A program made the translations under genes and the position numbers. Under the pieces are notes generated by a model. That model searched no databases. It saw only the letters and a program-made list of their open reading frames with translations, and was not told the DNA's origin. Positions 1 to 8,484 of a stretch of 64,000 nucleotides of DNA are shown here, in pieces. Location of the stretch: positions 1-64,000 of the forward strand of contig DASRTE010000005.1 in assembly GCA_035656095.1 (NCBI GenBank), given 5' to 3'. The number at the start of each line of letters is the position of its first letter. The stretch's first letter is position 1. The DNA comes from DASRTE01 sp035656095 (GTDB lineage Bacteria > Actinomycetota > Actinomycetes > Jiangellales > Jiangellaceae).

Positions 1-1
1 A

Positions 2-256
2 CGGCTCTACTTCCTGAGGGTAAAGGTCCCCCGACTCTCGAACGAGGCAACCGGGATGATCCGCAGGGTTCGCCAGCGGTACGTCCCCATCACCCCCCAG
101 GTCCAGACCGACCTCCTCCGGCTCGCGCGTGACGAACTGCGACCAGCGCCGTTGCAGCCCATTCCGCCACCCGGTGCGGCCGAGAGCCGGCGGAAGCTCC
201 AGGAAGCGATCCTTCACAGGCCGCAGCCGCGCGGTGACCCTCCGCGACTCGGTTAG
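2..256 (+). CDS. C-terminal part of an unknown protein (cut by window start)
   Basis: An open frame enters from the left edge and stops with TAG at 254-256. About 84 residues are visible, rich in Arg, Pro and Leu, with almost every third codon position G or C, which is what a real gene in this genome looks like. It converges on the integrase and the two stop codons overlap. No domain is recognisable. Its place next to integrase and excisionase suggests a cargo gene of the same integrative element, but that is inference. The start lies outside the window. Confidence 0.45.
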   Translation, partial: RLYFLRVKVPRLSNEATGMIRRVRQRYVPITPQVQTDLLRLARDELRPAPLQPIPPPGAAESRRKLQEAILHRPQPRGDPPRLG

Positions 257-1455
257 GTTTCCCCCAACTCGACCCGCCGCCGGGGGGCCAGGCCCTCGAG
301 GATCTCGGCCGTCACCGGGTTCACCGTCTCCTCCGGCTCGATGTAATGCTGCCTGGTGATCTCCGACGATGTGTGCCCGAGCATCTCGGCGGCCAGGTCA
401 GCGCCCCCGACGCGGTCGATGACCGTGGCGACCGTACGGCGGAAGGAGTGCGGAGTGACGCCCTCGATGCCGGCCTCGGCAAGGGCCTTTCGCAGCCGGC
501 GACGGACGTTGTTCGTGAGCAGTGGCGTGTGGTTACGGCTGAAGAAGATCAGATACTCGGGGCCCTCGGAGGCAACAACCACGAGCCGCTCACGCAGTAC
601 CTCTGCGGTGAAGCTGGGCACCGAGACCGTGCGGGTCGACTTCGAGGTCTTCGGATGGCCCTGCCGGTGCGTCGGCTTCCCGGCTGGCGACACGATCGTG
701 CCGCAGATGCGAACCGTGGCCGGGGTTCGCGTGACATCAACGTCGCACTTGCGGATCGCCAGCACCTCGCCGATGCGCGCTGAGGTGCCGAGCATGACCT
801 CGATGATCTGCTCCAACTGCCCGTCCGGCTTGGGGCCGGCGAGACCGGATTCACGTCGCCAGCTCCGGACGGCGCGGCGGATCGCCTCCACCTGCTCGAC
901 CGTGAGGGCCATCGCGGTCGAGGGTGGCTTGCGCAGCCGAACGGTGTCACGAACCGGGTTCTTGGCAAGCGCTTCGTAGCGCACCGCAAGGCCGAGCGCG
1001 AGGCTGAGCACGGTCCGTGCCTGCTTCGCCGTGCTGTAGCTCTTCGTCGTCGCGAGCGTCTTGATGAACTGGTCGACCCGGCTCACCGTGATCTCGCGCA
1101 GGGTGAAGTGCTCGAAGGCCGGCATGACGAGCTGGCGCATGTTGCGCTCGTAGAGCGCGCGTGTGCTCGGGGCGATCTTGCCTTCGAGGTCGAGGTCGCC
1201 AAGCCAGACTTCGACCAGGCGGGTGAATGAACTGTCCGCGGTCAGCTCGTCTGTCCCTCTTCTCGGCCCGCTCCGCTGGGCGAGCTTCTCCTTCAGCCGG
1301 TGCTCGGCCAGCTTGCGGGTCGAGTCGCTCGCTTCGACGCGCCGGGCCTGGCCGTCGTGGTCCCGGAAGCGGACCCGTGCGCGCACATTGCCGTTGGGCA
1401 GGTTCGTGAACTCGATCTCGCCGAAGGTGCCGATCGGAGTGCGGGGCCTAGCCAC
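253..1455 (-). CDS. Tyrosine recombinase / phage-type integrase
   Basis: Site-specific DNA recombinase of the tyrosine (lambda Int) family, 400 aa, expected to integrate and excise the element by strand exchange at att sites. An N-terminal AP2/SAM-like DNA-binding region (about residues 10-65) precedes a core-binding domain (about 70-175) and a C-terminal catalytic domain. The catalytic set is visible: Arg in GTSARIGEVLA, Lys in KTSKSTRTV, His-x-x-Arg in TPHSFRRT, His in MLGHTSSE and the nucleophile Tyr in TRQHYIEP. It starts with GTG 6 bases after the excisionase-like gene, so the two form one transcript. Full length and apparently intact. The tRNA gene 420 bp upstream is the likely attachment target. 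Confidence 0.93.
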   Translation of the reverse strand: MARPRTPIGTFGEIEFTNLPNGNVRARVRFRDHDGQARRVEASDSTRKLAEHRLKEKLAQRSGPRRGTDELTADSSFTRLVEVWLGDLDLEGKIAPSTRALYERNMRQLVMPAFEHFTLREITVSRVDQFIKTLATTKSYSTAKQARTVLSLALGLAVRYEALAKNPVRDTVRLRKPPSTAMALTVEQVEAIRRAVRSWRRESGLAGPKPDGQLEQIIEVMLGTSARIGEVLAIRKCDVDVTRTPATVRICGTIVSPAGKPTHRQGHPKTSKSTRTVSVPSFTAEVLRERLVVVASEGPEYLIFFSRNHTPLLTNNVRRRLRKALAEAGIEGVTPHSFRRTVATVIDRVGGADLAAEMLGHTSSEITRQHYIEPEETVNPVTAEILEGLAPRRRVELGET

Positions 1456-1461
1456 TACTGT

Positions 1462-1692
1462 TCACCCCTTCTCCGAGGAGCGCCCAGGCTGCGACTCGCG
1501 CTTCTCGTCGATCCAGGCGCGCACGTCGGACACGGCGAACTTCAGGTGACGACCCATGCGGATGCCGACCGGCCCACGGCCAGACTGCCGCCACTCGTAG
1601 ATCGTCTTGATGGGCACGCCGAGGTACTCGGCGAGCTCGTCGATGCTGAGGAGCGGGTCGAGGACGCTTAGCGGGTTGGTGTCTGTCTTCAT
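1462..1692 (-). CDS. Excisionase-like helix-turn-helix protein
   Basis: Small MerR/AlpA-like (HTH_17) DNA-binding protein of 76 aa. The motif LLSIDELAEYLGVPIKTIYE, followed by a W-R-x-S-G-R-G-P wing and RHLKFAVSDVRAWID, is typical of excisionases and AlpA activators encoded beside tyrosine integrases. The second Met (MKTDTN) is taken as start; a Met five codons upstream, at 1707, is possible. Family role: bends DNA at att sites to favour excision or regulates int. It is co-directional with the integrase and lies between it and the tRNA. Confidence 0.8.
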   Translation of the reverse strand: MKTDTNPLSVLDPLLSIDELAEYLGVPIKTIYEWRQSGRGPVGIRMGRHLKFAVSDVRAWIDEKRESQPGRSSEKG

Positions 1693-1835
1693 GCACGCTA
1701 GGTGCACGCCGCCACCCGGATGGCCCGGGACTGTCCGGTGGCGTCCGGAGCCAGCCAGACGGCCTTGCGGCCGACATGCCTACGATATGGTCAAAGCGGA
1801 GGGTTTTCGGAGGGTGGATAAAGTCTCACAAACCT

Positions 1836-1870
1836 TCAGGCCCGGGATTCACGCTGAATCCCGGGCCTGA
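1836..1870 (-). terminator. Hairpin just after tRNA-fMet 3' end
   Basis: A perfect 16-bp inverted repeat (1836-1851 with 1855-1870) with a 3-base CGC loop, starting one base beyond the encoded CCA of the tRNA. There is no clear T-run on the minus strand, but position and strength suggest that it ends the tRNA transcript. It also lies inside the stretch where the element's att site is expected. Confidence 0.7.
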
Positions 1871-1871
1871 T

Positions 1872-1948
1872 TGGTAGCGGGGGCAGGATTTGAACCTGCG
1901 ACCTCTGGGTTATGAGCCCAGCGAGCTACCGAACTGCTCCACCCCGCG
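1872..1948 (-). tRNA. Initiator tRNA-fMet (CAT)
   Basis: A 77-base cloverleaf read on the minus strand, with encoded CCA (TGG at 1872-1874 on plus). The anticodon loop is CTCATAA on a stem CTGGG/CCCAG; three consecutive G-C pairs there are the initiator signature. The acceptor stem begins CGCGGGG and ends CCCCGCTACCA, so position 1 (C) cannot pair with position 72 (T), the other initiator hallmark. The TPsiC arm GGTTCAAATCC is standard. Its 3' end faces the integrase region and is the probable integration site. Confidence 0.97.
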
Positions 1949-2092
1949 TCGCCCCGACCAGTCTAAGGGAGTCGAGTCGCCGACGCCAAATCAGGCCGCC
2001 CACTCGACAGACTGGTCGCAAATGGGGCGACACGCCGGCGTGCCGCGACAAGATGCGTCCAGTCTGCGAGCCGGCCGAGCCGAGGTTAGCGC

Positions 2093-5020
2093 TCAGCCAC
2101 CACCGGAGAGCTCCTCCGCTCGTGTCAGCGCGTCCTCAAGCCGGTCAAGCGCCGCACCGTACGCCGTCCAGTCGCCTGCGCGCTGCGCCGCCTGGGCGTC
2201 GTCGTAGGCCTGCTGCGCATCGGCGATCGCCGCCTCGAGGTCGCCCGCCGGCTCCTCCACGGGAGGCGGAGTCTCCTCCGGTGGCGGCGTCTCGTCGGTC
2301 GGTGGCGTCTCCTCGGTCGGAGGCTCCTCGGTACCGGGCTCCTCGCCGGTATCAGCACCCGACTCGCCCTGGAAGACCTGGTCGAGCGCCTCCTGCAGCG
2401 TGCCGGCGTAGCCGATCCGGTCGCCGAAGGAGACCAGGATCCGTTGGAGCAAGGGGTAGGCAGCGTCGCCGGACGCCCGCTGGACATAGATGGGCTGCAC
2501 ATAGAGCAGCCCGCCGCCGACCGGCAGCGTCAGCAGGTTCCCCTCCACCGTCTGCGCGTCACCTTGACGAAGCAGGGACAGCTCGCGGGCGACCTCGGGA
2601 TCGGTCTCGAAGTCGTTGGCCACCTGACCCGGCCCGGCGATCTGGGTGTTGCCGGGCAGTCGGAGGATCCGGATGGTCCCGTAGTCCTCGCTTCGAGCGT
2701 CTGCGTTCACGGCCATGAACCCGGCCAGGTTCTGGCGGTTCTGCGGCACGTACGTCGTCGTCAGCGAGAAGTGCGGCCGGTCCGCGCCCGGCATCTGGAT
2801 GGTCTGGTAATACGGCGGCTGGAAGTCCTCCTGCGGGGCCACCGTCGGGTCGTTCGGAACGATCCACCGGTCCTGGCCCCCGTAGAACAGCCCCGTGTCC
2901 TTGACGTGGTAGGCCGCGAGCAGGGAGCGCTGGATCTTGAACAGGTCCTCCGGGTAGCGCAGGTGCGCCATCAGCTCGTCGGGAATCTCGTCGCGGTCCT
3001 CGACGGTGTCCGGGAACGCGGCGCGCCAGGAGGCGAGCACCGGGTCGTCCTCATCCCACTCGTAAAGCGTGACGGTTCCGTCGAACGCGTCGACGACCGC
3101 CTTGACCGAGTTGCGGACGTAGTTGACGTTGTCCTGCGGCTGGGCCACGACGGCCTGGCGCACCGTCCGGGAGTCGCTGGTCGCCTCCTCCAACGAGATC
3201 CGCCGCGAGTACGGGTACGAGTCGAGGGTGGTGTACCCGTCGAGGATCCAGAGGATCCGGCCGTCGACGACGGCGGGGAACGGGTTGCCGTCGACCCTCA
3301 GCCACGGAGCGACCTTCTCCAGCCGCAGCCGGGGGTCGCGGTCATAGAGGATCGTCGACTCGTCGTTGATCCTGCCGGTGAGCAGGATGTTGCCCTCTTG
3401 GAACTTGGTCGCGTAGAGCAACCGGTTCAGGAACGACCCGATCGGGACACCGCCCTCGCCCTCATAGGTGTTGTTGCGCTGCTGCCCGCCCGCGTCGGGG
3501 TCCTCCGGGATGTCGAACTCGACCGGCGTGGAGCCCTCGGGCGCGCCGACGATCGAGTACTCGGGCGAGCTCTCCCCGAAGTAGATGCGCGGCTCGTAGT
3601 CGCCGAGCACGCCGGTCGGCGGGATGTCTTCCTCGGCCCAGGACGGTGAGCCGTTGGCCGCGCGGGTGTTGCCGTACGCCGCAACGAACCCGAACCCATG
3701 GGTGTAGACGGTGTGCTCGTTGTTCCAGTTCTGCTGCCCCTCGGGGATGCCCGTCAGGTCGACGTCGCGGACGGCGACAACTACGTCGCGGTTCTCGCCG
3801 TCGACCTCGTACCTGTCGACGTCGAGCGGATCGGAGAACACGTAGAAGCCGCGCACCTGTTGGAGTTGCTGGAAGGCCAGCGGCACTACGTTGGGGTCGA
3901 GCAGGCGGATGCCGGGAACCGTCGCCGAGTCCTCCTCGAGTTGCCCGGCCTCGACCACCGTTGTCGCCCGGTATTCCTCTGGATCGACGTCGCTGACGCC
4001 GTATGCCTCGCGCGTCGCCGCGATGTTGCGCGCGATGTATGGGGCCTCACGGTCGGGCTCGTTGGGCCGCACCTGGAACTGCTGGACCAGGAACGGCCAC
4101 AGCCCGCCGAGCAGGACCGCACACACCACCAGCAGGCCGAGACCGATCCCCGGCAGCGTCCACGACCGCCGCCACACGTTGACGAAGAACAGAACGGCAC
4201 AGATCAACGCGATGAAGATCAGAATTGTCTTCGCCGGCAGCAATGCCTTGACATCCGTGTAGGTCGCGCCGGTGATCAGGCTGCCGTCGTCGAGGAGGAT
4301 CCCGTAGCGGTCCATCCAGTAGGCAATGGCCTTGAGCAGGATGAAGAACCCGATGAGCACCGACAGGTGCACCTGCGCGGCGGGCGTGACCTTCTGGCCG
4401 GGAGTCTGCAGGCGGATGCCGCCGTAGACGTAGTGCGTGACGGCGGCCGCTATCAGCCCGATCACGACGATGGCAAACCCGAAGCTCAGGACGAACCGCC
4501 ACCACGGGTAGTCGAACGCGTAGAACCCGAGGTCACGCTCGAACTGCACGTCGACGTCGCCGAACTCTTCCCCGTTGCGCCACAGCAGGAACGTCTGCCA
4601 CTGGCCCGCGGCGCTTCCGCCGGCCATCAGGCCCAGCAGGATCGACGCTCCGATCACCACCCAGCGCCGGACCGGGTCGATCGCGTCGCGGTAGCGGTCG
4701 AGGCTCTGCTGCTCGACGCTCACCGGCCGGTACCGCGGACGCAGCCGGTACGCCATCACGGCGTTGACCGCGACCGAGGCCGCCATGAGCAGGGCGAAGA
4801 CCAGGAACAGGCCGGTCTCGGTCAGCAGCTTTCTGGTGAAGACGCTGGTGAAGTCGACCGAGGCGAACCACATCTGCTCGGTCCACAGTGCCGTCGCGAC
4901 GCCGTACAGGATTGCCAACACCGCGAGGACTATCAGTGTGGGGACGATCGCCTTGCTACGTCGAGTCGTCGCCCCGCGCGCGCGGAACGGTTGCGCAGGG
5001 CGTGGCATGTCCTGGCTCAC
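2093..5020 (-). CDS. UPF0182 family multi-pass membrane protein
   Basis: 975-aa integral membrane protein of the UPF0182/COG1615 family (M. tuberculosis Rv3193c type); function unknown. About seven hydrophobic segments lie in the first 330 residues, starting at SKAIVPTLIVLAVLAILYG and including the family hallmark region W-x-E-Q-M-W-F-A-S-V-D-F. A large soluble, probably extracytoplasmic region of about 550 residues follows, rich in Asp, Tyr and Pro. The end is a Pro/Glu/Thr-rich linker (about residues 895-930) and an Ala-rich helical tail. Length is normal for the family. It is divergent from the PPA1309-like gene (60 bp apart), the usual actinobacterial arrangement. Confidence 0.93.
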   Translation of the reverse strand: MSQDMPRPAQPFRARGATTRRSKAIVPTLIVLAVLAILYGVATALWTEQMWFASVDFTSVFTRKLLTETGLFLVFALLMAASVAVNAVMAYRLRPRYRPVSVEQQSLDRYRDAIDPVRRWVVIGASILLGLMAGGSAAGQWQTFLLWRNGEEFGDVDVQFERDLGFYAFDYPWWRFVLSFGFAIVVIGLIAAAVTHYVYGGIRLQTPGQKVTPAAQVHLSVLIGFFILLKAIAYWMDRYGILLDDGSLITGATYTDVKALLPAKTILIFIALICAVLFFVNVWRRSWTLPGIGLGLLVVCAVLLGGLWPFLVQQFQVRPNEPDREAPYIARNIAATREAYGVSDVDPEEYRATTVVEAGQLEEDSATVPGIRLLDPNVVPLAFQQLQQVRGFYVFSDPLDVDRYEVDGENRDVVVAVRDVDLTGIPEGQQNWNNEHTVYTHGFGFVAAYGNTRAANGSPSWAEEDIPPTGVLGDYEPRIYFGESSPEYSIVGAPEGSTPVEFDIPEDPDAGGQQRNNTYEGEGGVPIGSFLNRLLYATKFQEGNILLTGRINDESTILYDRDPRLRLEKVAPWLRVDGNPFPAVVDGRILWILDGYTTLDSYPYSRRISLEEATSDSRTVRQAVVAQPQDNVNYVRNSVKAVVDAFDGTVTLYEWDEDDPVLASWRAAFPDTVEDRDEIPDELMAHLRYPEDLFKIQRSLLAAYHVKDTGLFYGGQDRWIVPNDPTVAPQEDFQPPYYQTIQMPGADRPHFSLTTTYVPQNRQNLAGFMAVNADARSEDYGTIRILRLPGNTQIAGPGQVANDFETDPEVARELSLLRQGDAQTVEGNLLTLPVGGGLLYVQPIYVQRASGDAAYPLLQRILVSFGDRIGYAGTLQEALDQVFQGESGADTGEEPGTEEPPTEETPPTDETPPPEETPPPVEEPAGDLEAAIADAQQAYDDAQAAQRAGDWTAYGAALDRLEDALTRAEELSGGG

Positions 5021-5080
5021 CCCTGCGAAGCTATATCACCGCGGCGGCGTGGCGTACGTCGGTCGTGCAACGATTCGGGC

Positions 5081-5608
5081 ATGCCCTCCGGTCAGCCCAC
5101 GCCGCTCGCGCGCGCCGTCGCCGAAATCGAACGTCACGTCGCCGACGACGGCTGGGACCAACCCGCCCGCCTCTACGCGCTGGCCCCCACCGACGACCTG
5201 GTGACGCTGGAGCCCGGACTCGCCGACCGACTGGGCATCGACGCCGACACTCCACCGGCGGACAGCCTCACCCCCGTCGAGCAGGAACTGCCCGACCAGG
5301 CGCTAGAGGAGGTCCTGGCCACGATCGCCTGGCCCGGCACCGTCGTCGGCTGCGCGCTCGCCTTGGAGCGCATCGTGCTTCCGCCGGATGCCGAGGACGG
5401 CATGCCCGACGACGATCTGGCGGCCGCGCATTGGGCAGCGAACCATCCGGACCGGGCCGAGGTCCGGATCGTCGTCGGCGTGACGCGCGACGGCACCCGG
5501 TCGTCATTGCTTCGCGTCCGGGGGCACGAGGACGACGCCGACCTCGTCCGGGACCCGGAGCTCGCCCCCGAACTCGCCGAGGCCCTCGCCGCCACGTTCG
5601 CCGCCTGA
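5081..5608 (+). CDS. PPA1309 family protein
   Basis: 175-aa acidic soluble protein matching the actinobacterial PPA1309 family by its start (ATPLARAVAEIERHV-like), the segment EEVLATIAWPGTVVGCALAL and the ending in DPELAPELAEALAATF. Function unknown. The frame is open further upstream antisense to the UPF0182 gene; the ATG at 5081 is chosen because homologues begin with this segment and because it lies just outside the divergent gene. The stop codon sits inside the left arm of a long inverted repeat. Family neighbours are UPF0182 and the YlbL protease, as here. Confidence 0.85.
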   Translation: MPSGQPTPLARAVAEIERHVADDGWDQPARLYALAPTDDLVTLEPGLADRLGIDADTPPADSLTPVEQELPDQALEEVLATIAWPGTVVGCALALERIVLPPDAEDGMPDDDLAAAHWAANHPDRAEVRIVVGVTRDGTRSSLLRVRGHEDDADLVRDPELAPELAEALAATFAA

Positions 5609-5703
5609 CCGTTGATCACGTTCACCACCCTTGCGGACCGTTCACCAGGCGCAGAACCCTCGTGAACCGTCCATGAGCATGGTGAACGTGATCGACGGTC
5701 AGG
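5604..5703. repeat. Long double-hairpin inverted repeat, copy 1
   Basis: Outer arms 5604-5627 and 5680-5703 pair over 24 bases with one G-T wobble (core GTTGATCACGTTCACCA). Inner arms around GTTCACCAG (5640-5648) and the GTGAAC at about 5662 form a second, imperfect stem. The stop codons of the two convergent genes fall inside the two arms. The first 24 bases are identical to the copy at 20593. A bidirectional terminator role fits the tail-to-tail position. Confidence 0.85.
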
Positions 5704-6748
5704 CTGCGCAGGAGGGGAGCGAGTCGGCCTGGCCGGCGGCGGCGGCCTCGACGGCCGCGATCGCGTCGTCCAGGGTCTCGATCCGGACCACCTGCATGTC
5801 GCCGCTGTCGGTGCCGACAACTTCGTCACAGTTGTCAGCCGGGGCGAGGAACAGCGACGCGCCCTCCTCGGAGGAGGCCGCGATCTTCTGCGGGATGCCG
5901 CCGATCGGCCCGACCTCCCCGGTCGAGGAGATCTCGCCCGTACCCGCCACGTGCAGCCCGTCGAGCAGTGCGCCGGGCGTCAGGGTGTCGTAGATCGCCA
6001 GTGCGAAGATCATGCCGGCGCTCGGGCCGCCGATCCGTTCGTCGATGTTCACGTCGATCTGCACCGGGAAGTCGTAGCCGACCGTCGGGCTGAACCCGAC
6101 GATGGTCCGGCCGTCGTCCTCGGCGGCCTCGGTGCCCACCCGCTCCGTCCGCTGCGTGCCGTCGCGTTCGACGACGAACTCGACCGTCTCGCCGGGTTCG
6201 TGGGCAGTGATCGCCTCGACGACATCCTGGGGCGTGACGATCGGCGTGCCGTCGACCGAGATCACCACGTCGCCGGGCACGAGCACGCCGTCGGCGGGCG
6301 CATCGTCGAGGACCGAGTCGACCACGACGACCTCGGGAACCTCGTAGCCGAGCTCACGCAGGGCGGCGACCCGCGCGGACTCCTGAGACCGCTCGAGCAT
6401 CTGGGCATTCGCCTCCCGCGACTCCTCGGCGGTGACGCCCTCCGGATACACGAGCTCACGCGGAACGACGGCACGATCGGGATCCACCCACGCCCGCAGC
6501 GCGCTGATCAGGTCGAGCTTGCGGTCGGCGGGAGTGACTCCGACCGTGGTGAGGTCGAGGACGCCCTCGGTCGGGAAGGTCTCCGCACCGTCGACCTCGA
6601 TGACCGGCTCACCCTCCCATTCGCCGAGGGTGTCCTCGAGCGGTCCGGGCGAGTACACGACGTACGGCACCGGAAGCAGAGCCGCGACAGCGACCAGTGC
6701 GACGAGAACGGCGCCGGCGACGGCGAACGTCGAGGAACGGCGGGACAT
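5699..6748 (-). CDS. YlbL-type PDZ domain / Lon-like (S16) serine protease
   Basis: 349-aa membrane-anchored protease of the Rv3194c/YlbL family. A single N-terminal membrane segment (about residues 7-28, ending VPYVVYSPGP) places the rest outside. A PDZ domain lies at about 130-210 (DGVLVPGDVVISVDGTPI). A C-terminal Lon-type proteolytic domain carries the catalytic Ser in IGGPSAGMIFAL and Lys in GPIGGIPQKIAAS. The family processes or degrades envelope substrates; the substrate here is unknown. moaE and an SDR lie upstream on the same strand. Its last codons lie in the right arm of the inverted repeat shared with the convergent PPA1309-like gene. Confidence 0.93.
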   Translation of the reverse strand: MSRRSSTFAVAGAVLVALVAVAALLPVPYVVYSPGPLEDTLGEWEGEPVIEVDGAETFPTEGVLDLTTVGVTPADRKLDLISALRAWVDPDRAVVPRELVYPEGVTAEESREANAQMLERSQESARVAALRELGYEVPEVVVVDSVLDDAPADGVLVPGDVVISVDGTPIVTPQDVVEAITAHEPGETVEFVVERDGTQRTERVGTEAAEDDGRTIVGFSPTVGYDFPVQIDVNIDERIGGPSAGMIFALAIYDTLTPGALLDGLHVAGTGEISSTGEVGPIGGIPQKIAASSEEGASLFLAPADNCDEVVGTDSGDMQVVRIETLDDAIAAVEAAAAGQADSLPSCAA

Positions 6749-6858
6749 GCGGACGGCGGTTCCTCACTGGTCTGCTGGGGTGGACGTGCGACGACGGCGG
6801 CCGGACAAGCGTACGTCGTCGCGGCGCGGATCTCCGACGCGACGGGTCCAGCCCGCCG

Positions 6859-7281
6859 CTACGGAGAGCCGACCCATTCCTCCGTGCCGTCGTCGAAGAG
6901 TTGGTGCTTCCAGATCGGGACGCGCTTCTTGAGCTCGTCGATCATGAGGCGGCACGCGTCGAACGCCTCGCCCCGGTGCGGCGCCGACGCTGCGACGACT
7001 ACCGCGATGTCCCCGACCGCCAGGTCGCCGACCCGGTGGACAGCGGCCAGCGCTCGGACCGGGAAGGCGCTCGCCACCTCGCCTGCGACATCGCGCAGGA
7101 CGTCGTCCACGGACGGATGGGCCGTGTAGTCGAGCTCGTGCACGCCACGACCGCCGTCGACGTCGCGCACCGTGCCGACGAACACGCAGGTCCCACCGGC
7201 CCCAGGGTCCCTGACCGTCGCGAGCACCTCGTCCACGGACAGCGGCTCGTCACGCATGGCGAGCAACCGGACGACCTCCAC
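6859..7281 (-). CDS. moaE: Molybdopterin synthase catalytic subunit MoaE
   Basis: 140-aa cytoplasmic large subunit of molybdopterin synthase, which transfers sulfur from MoaD thiocarboxylate to precursor Z in molybdenum cofactor synthesis. Family marks: GGTCVFVGTVRD, LDYTAHPSV, VHRVGDLAVGDIAVVV, SAPHRGEAFDACRLMIDELK and the active-site Lys pair in KKRVPIWKHQ. The start is GTG at 7281. It lies downstream of the SDR gene and upstream of the YlbL protease on the same strand. No moaD is in the window, but moeZ, which can activate MoaD-like carriers, is at 32.6-33.9 kb. Confidence 0.95.
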   Translation of the reverse strand: MEVVRLLAMRDEPLSVDEVLATVRDPGAGGTCVFVGTVRDVDGGRGVHELDYTAHPSVDDVLRDVAGEVASAFPVRALAAVHRVGDLAVGDIAVVVAASAPHRGEAFDACRLMIDELKKRVPIWKHQLFDDGTEEWVGSP

Positions 7282-7311
7282 GGCGCGAACCTACCTTCTC
7301 GCAGGCCCGCG

Positions 7312-8409
7312 TCAGGAGCGGCGCCGGCGGCGGGCCCGTCGCACGACGGCGGCCGTCCCCAGCACGGCGACGGTGGCCCCGGCCGCGCCGAGCGTCGCCG
7401 TCTCCCGCCGGCCGATCCGCCGCGACGCGACCGCGTGGCGACCGCCGACCTCGTCGAGCACCGCCTCGAGAGCCATGGCGTTGTCGAACGACGGACGCCA
7501 TCCGGCGGCGCGCAACCGTTGCGACGAGACCACCCAGGGATAGGTGACGTAGTGGAGCTCGCTGGCCGGAGCCGGCGTCACCCCGAGGCGGTGCAGCCGC
7601 TCGGCCGTCCCGAAGGCGAACGACGCCGGCAGCTCGATGCCGGCCTTCCCCGACAGCGCCTCGACCTCCGCCCGGCCGAGCCAGCCGTCGCACCCCACCG
7701 TGAGCGGACCGTCCAGCCCACCCAGCACGGCCGTCTCGAGCGCCGAGGCGAGGTCGTCCAGGTGGCAGAACTGCCACGCGGGGGTGCTTCCGCGGACAAC
7801 CAGCAGGCGGGGCGACTCGAAATGGCGGGTCAGGACCGTGTCGACGCCCGGGCCGGCCATCGCCGCCGGCCGGACCACCGTCACGGCGGTCCCGGGGTGC
7901 GACCGCGGCGACCGCGCGCACAGCGCCTCGGCCTCGAGCAGGTCGCTGATGAGCGCACCGTCGGCCGTCGCACGCAGCGGTGCGTCCTCGGCCAGCGGAA
8001 CGGGGTTGTCGGGTAGGGCGCCGTACACCATGGCGCTCGTGACGACGACGACCCGGCGGACACCCGCGGCCGCCGATGCGGTGAGCACCGCCTGGGTGAC
8101 ACGCAGGTTGTGTCGCGACCGTGCGGCGATGTCGTCGGTGACGGCGATGTCGAGGGCCGCGTGGACGACGACGTCGCAGCCGGACAGCCGGGTCACCAGT
8201 CCTGGATCGGTGACGTCGAGCACCCGCCAGGTGACGCCGTCCACGTCTCCGCGCACGCCGTCGACCGCGACGACCCGGCGCAGATCCGGCCTGCGGGCGA
8301 GGCGCCCCACCAGTGCCCGCCCGGCTCCGGAGGCTGCGCCGACGACGGCCACCGCCGGGCCGGACGGCCTGTTGCGCCGAGCGCGAACCCCGCCCGGCCG
8401 CCTGCCCAC
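7312..8409 (-). CDS. NAD-dependent epimerase / SDR family protein
   Basis: 365-aa extended-SDR protein. The nucleotide-binding motif AVVGAASGAGRALVG begins about residue 18, followed by LDVTDP and VVVHAAL, a typical NAD(P)-binding fold. SAMVYGALPDNPVPLAEDAP carries the Tyr of the active site, but the usual Lys four residues on is not obvious, so catalysis is uncertain. The C-terminus is basic and hydrophobic (TVAVLGTAAVVRRARRRRRS), possibly membrane-associated. GTG at 8409 is chosen because AGGAGG lies 7 bases upstream; the frame stays open further up. Divergent from the zinc metalloprotease, with which it probably shares a short promoter region. Confidence 0.8.
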   Translation of the reverse strand: MGRRPGGVRARRNRPSGPAVAVVGAASGAGRALVGRLARRPDLRRVVAVDGVRGDVDGVTWRVLDVTDPGLVTRLSGCDVVVHAALDIAVTDDIAARSRHNLRVTQAVLTASAAAGVRRVVVVTSAMVYGALPDNPVPLAEDAPLRATADGALISDLLEAEALCARSPRSHPGTAVTVVRPAAMAGPGVDTVLTRHFESPRLLVVRGSTPAWQFCHLDDLASALETAVLGGLDGPLTVGCDGWLGRAEVEALSGKAGIELPASFAFGTAERLHRLGVTPAPASELHYVTYPWVVSSQRLRAAGWRPSFDNAMALEAVLDEVGGRHAVASRRIGRRETATLGAAGATVAVLGTAAVVRRARRRRRS

Positions 8410-8484
8410 GACGCGTCCTCCTGCCGTTACCGTGGAACGCATGAGGCGCTCCGCACCGCATCCCATCCTGCCCGAGGTCAGGCT

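Noticed and set aside
3698..5080. Long upstream extension of the PPA1309-like frame antisense to the UPF0182 gene
   Set aside because: The UPF0182 protein is clearly real on the other strand, and homologues of the PPA1309 family begin at the ATG at 5081.
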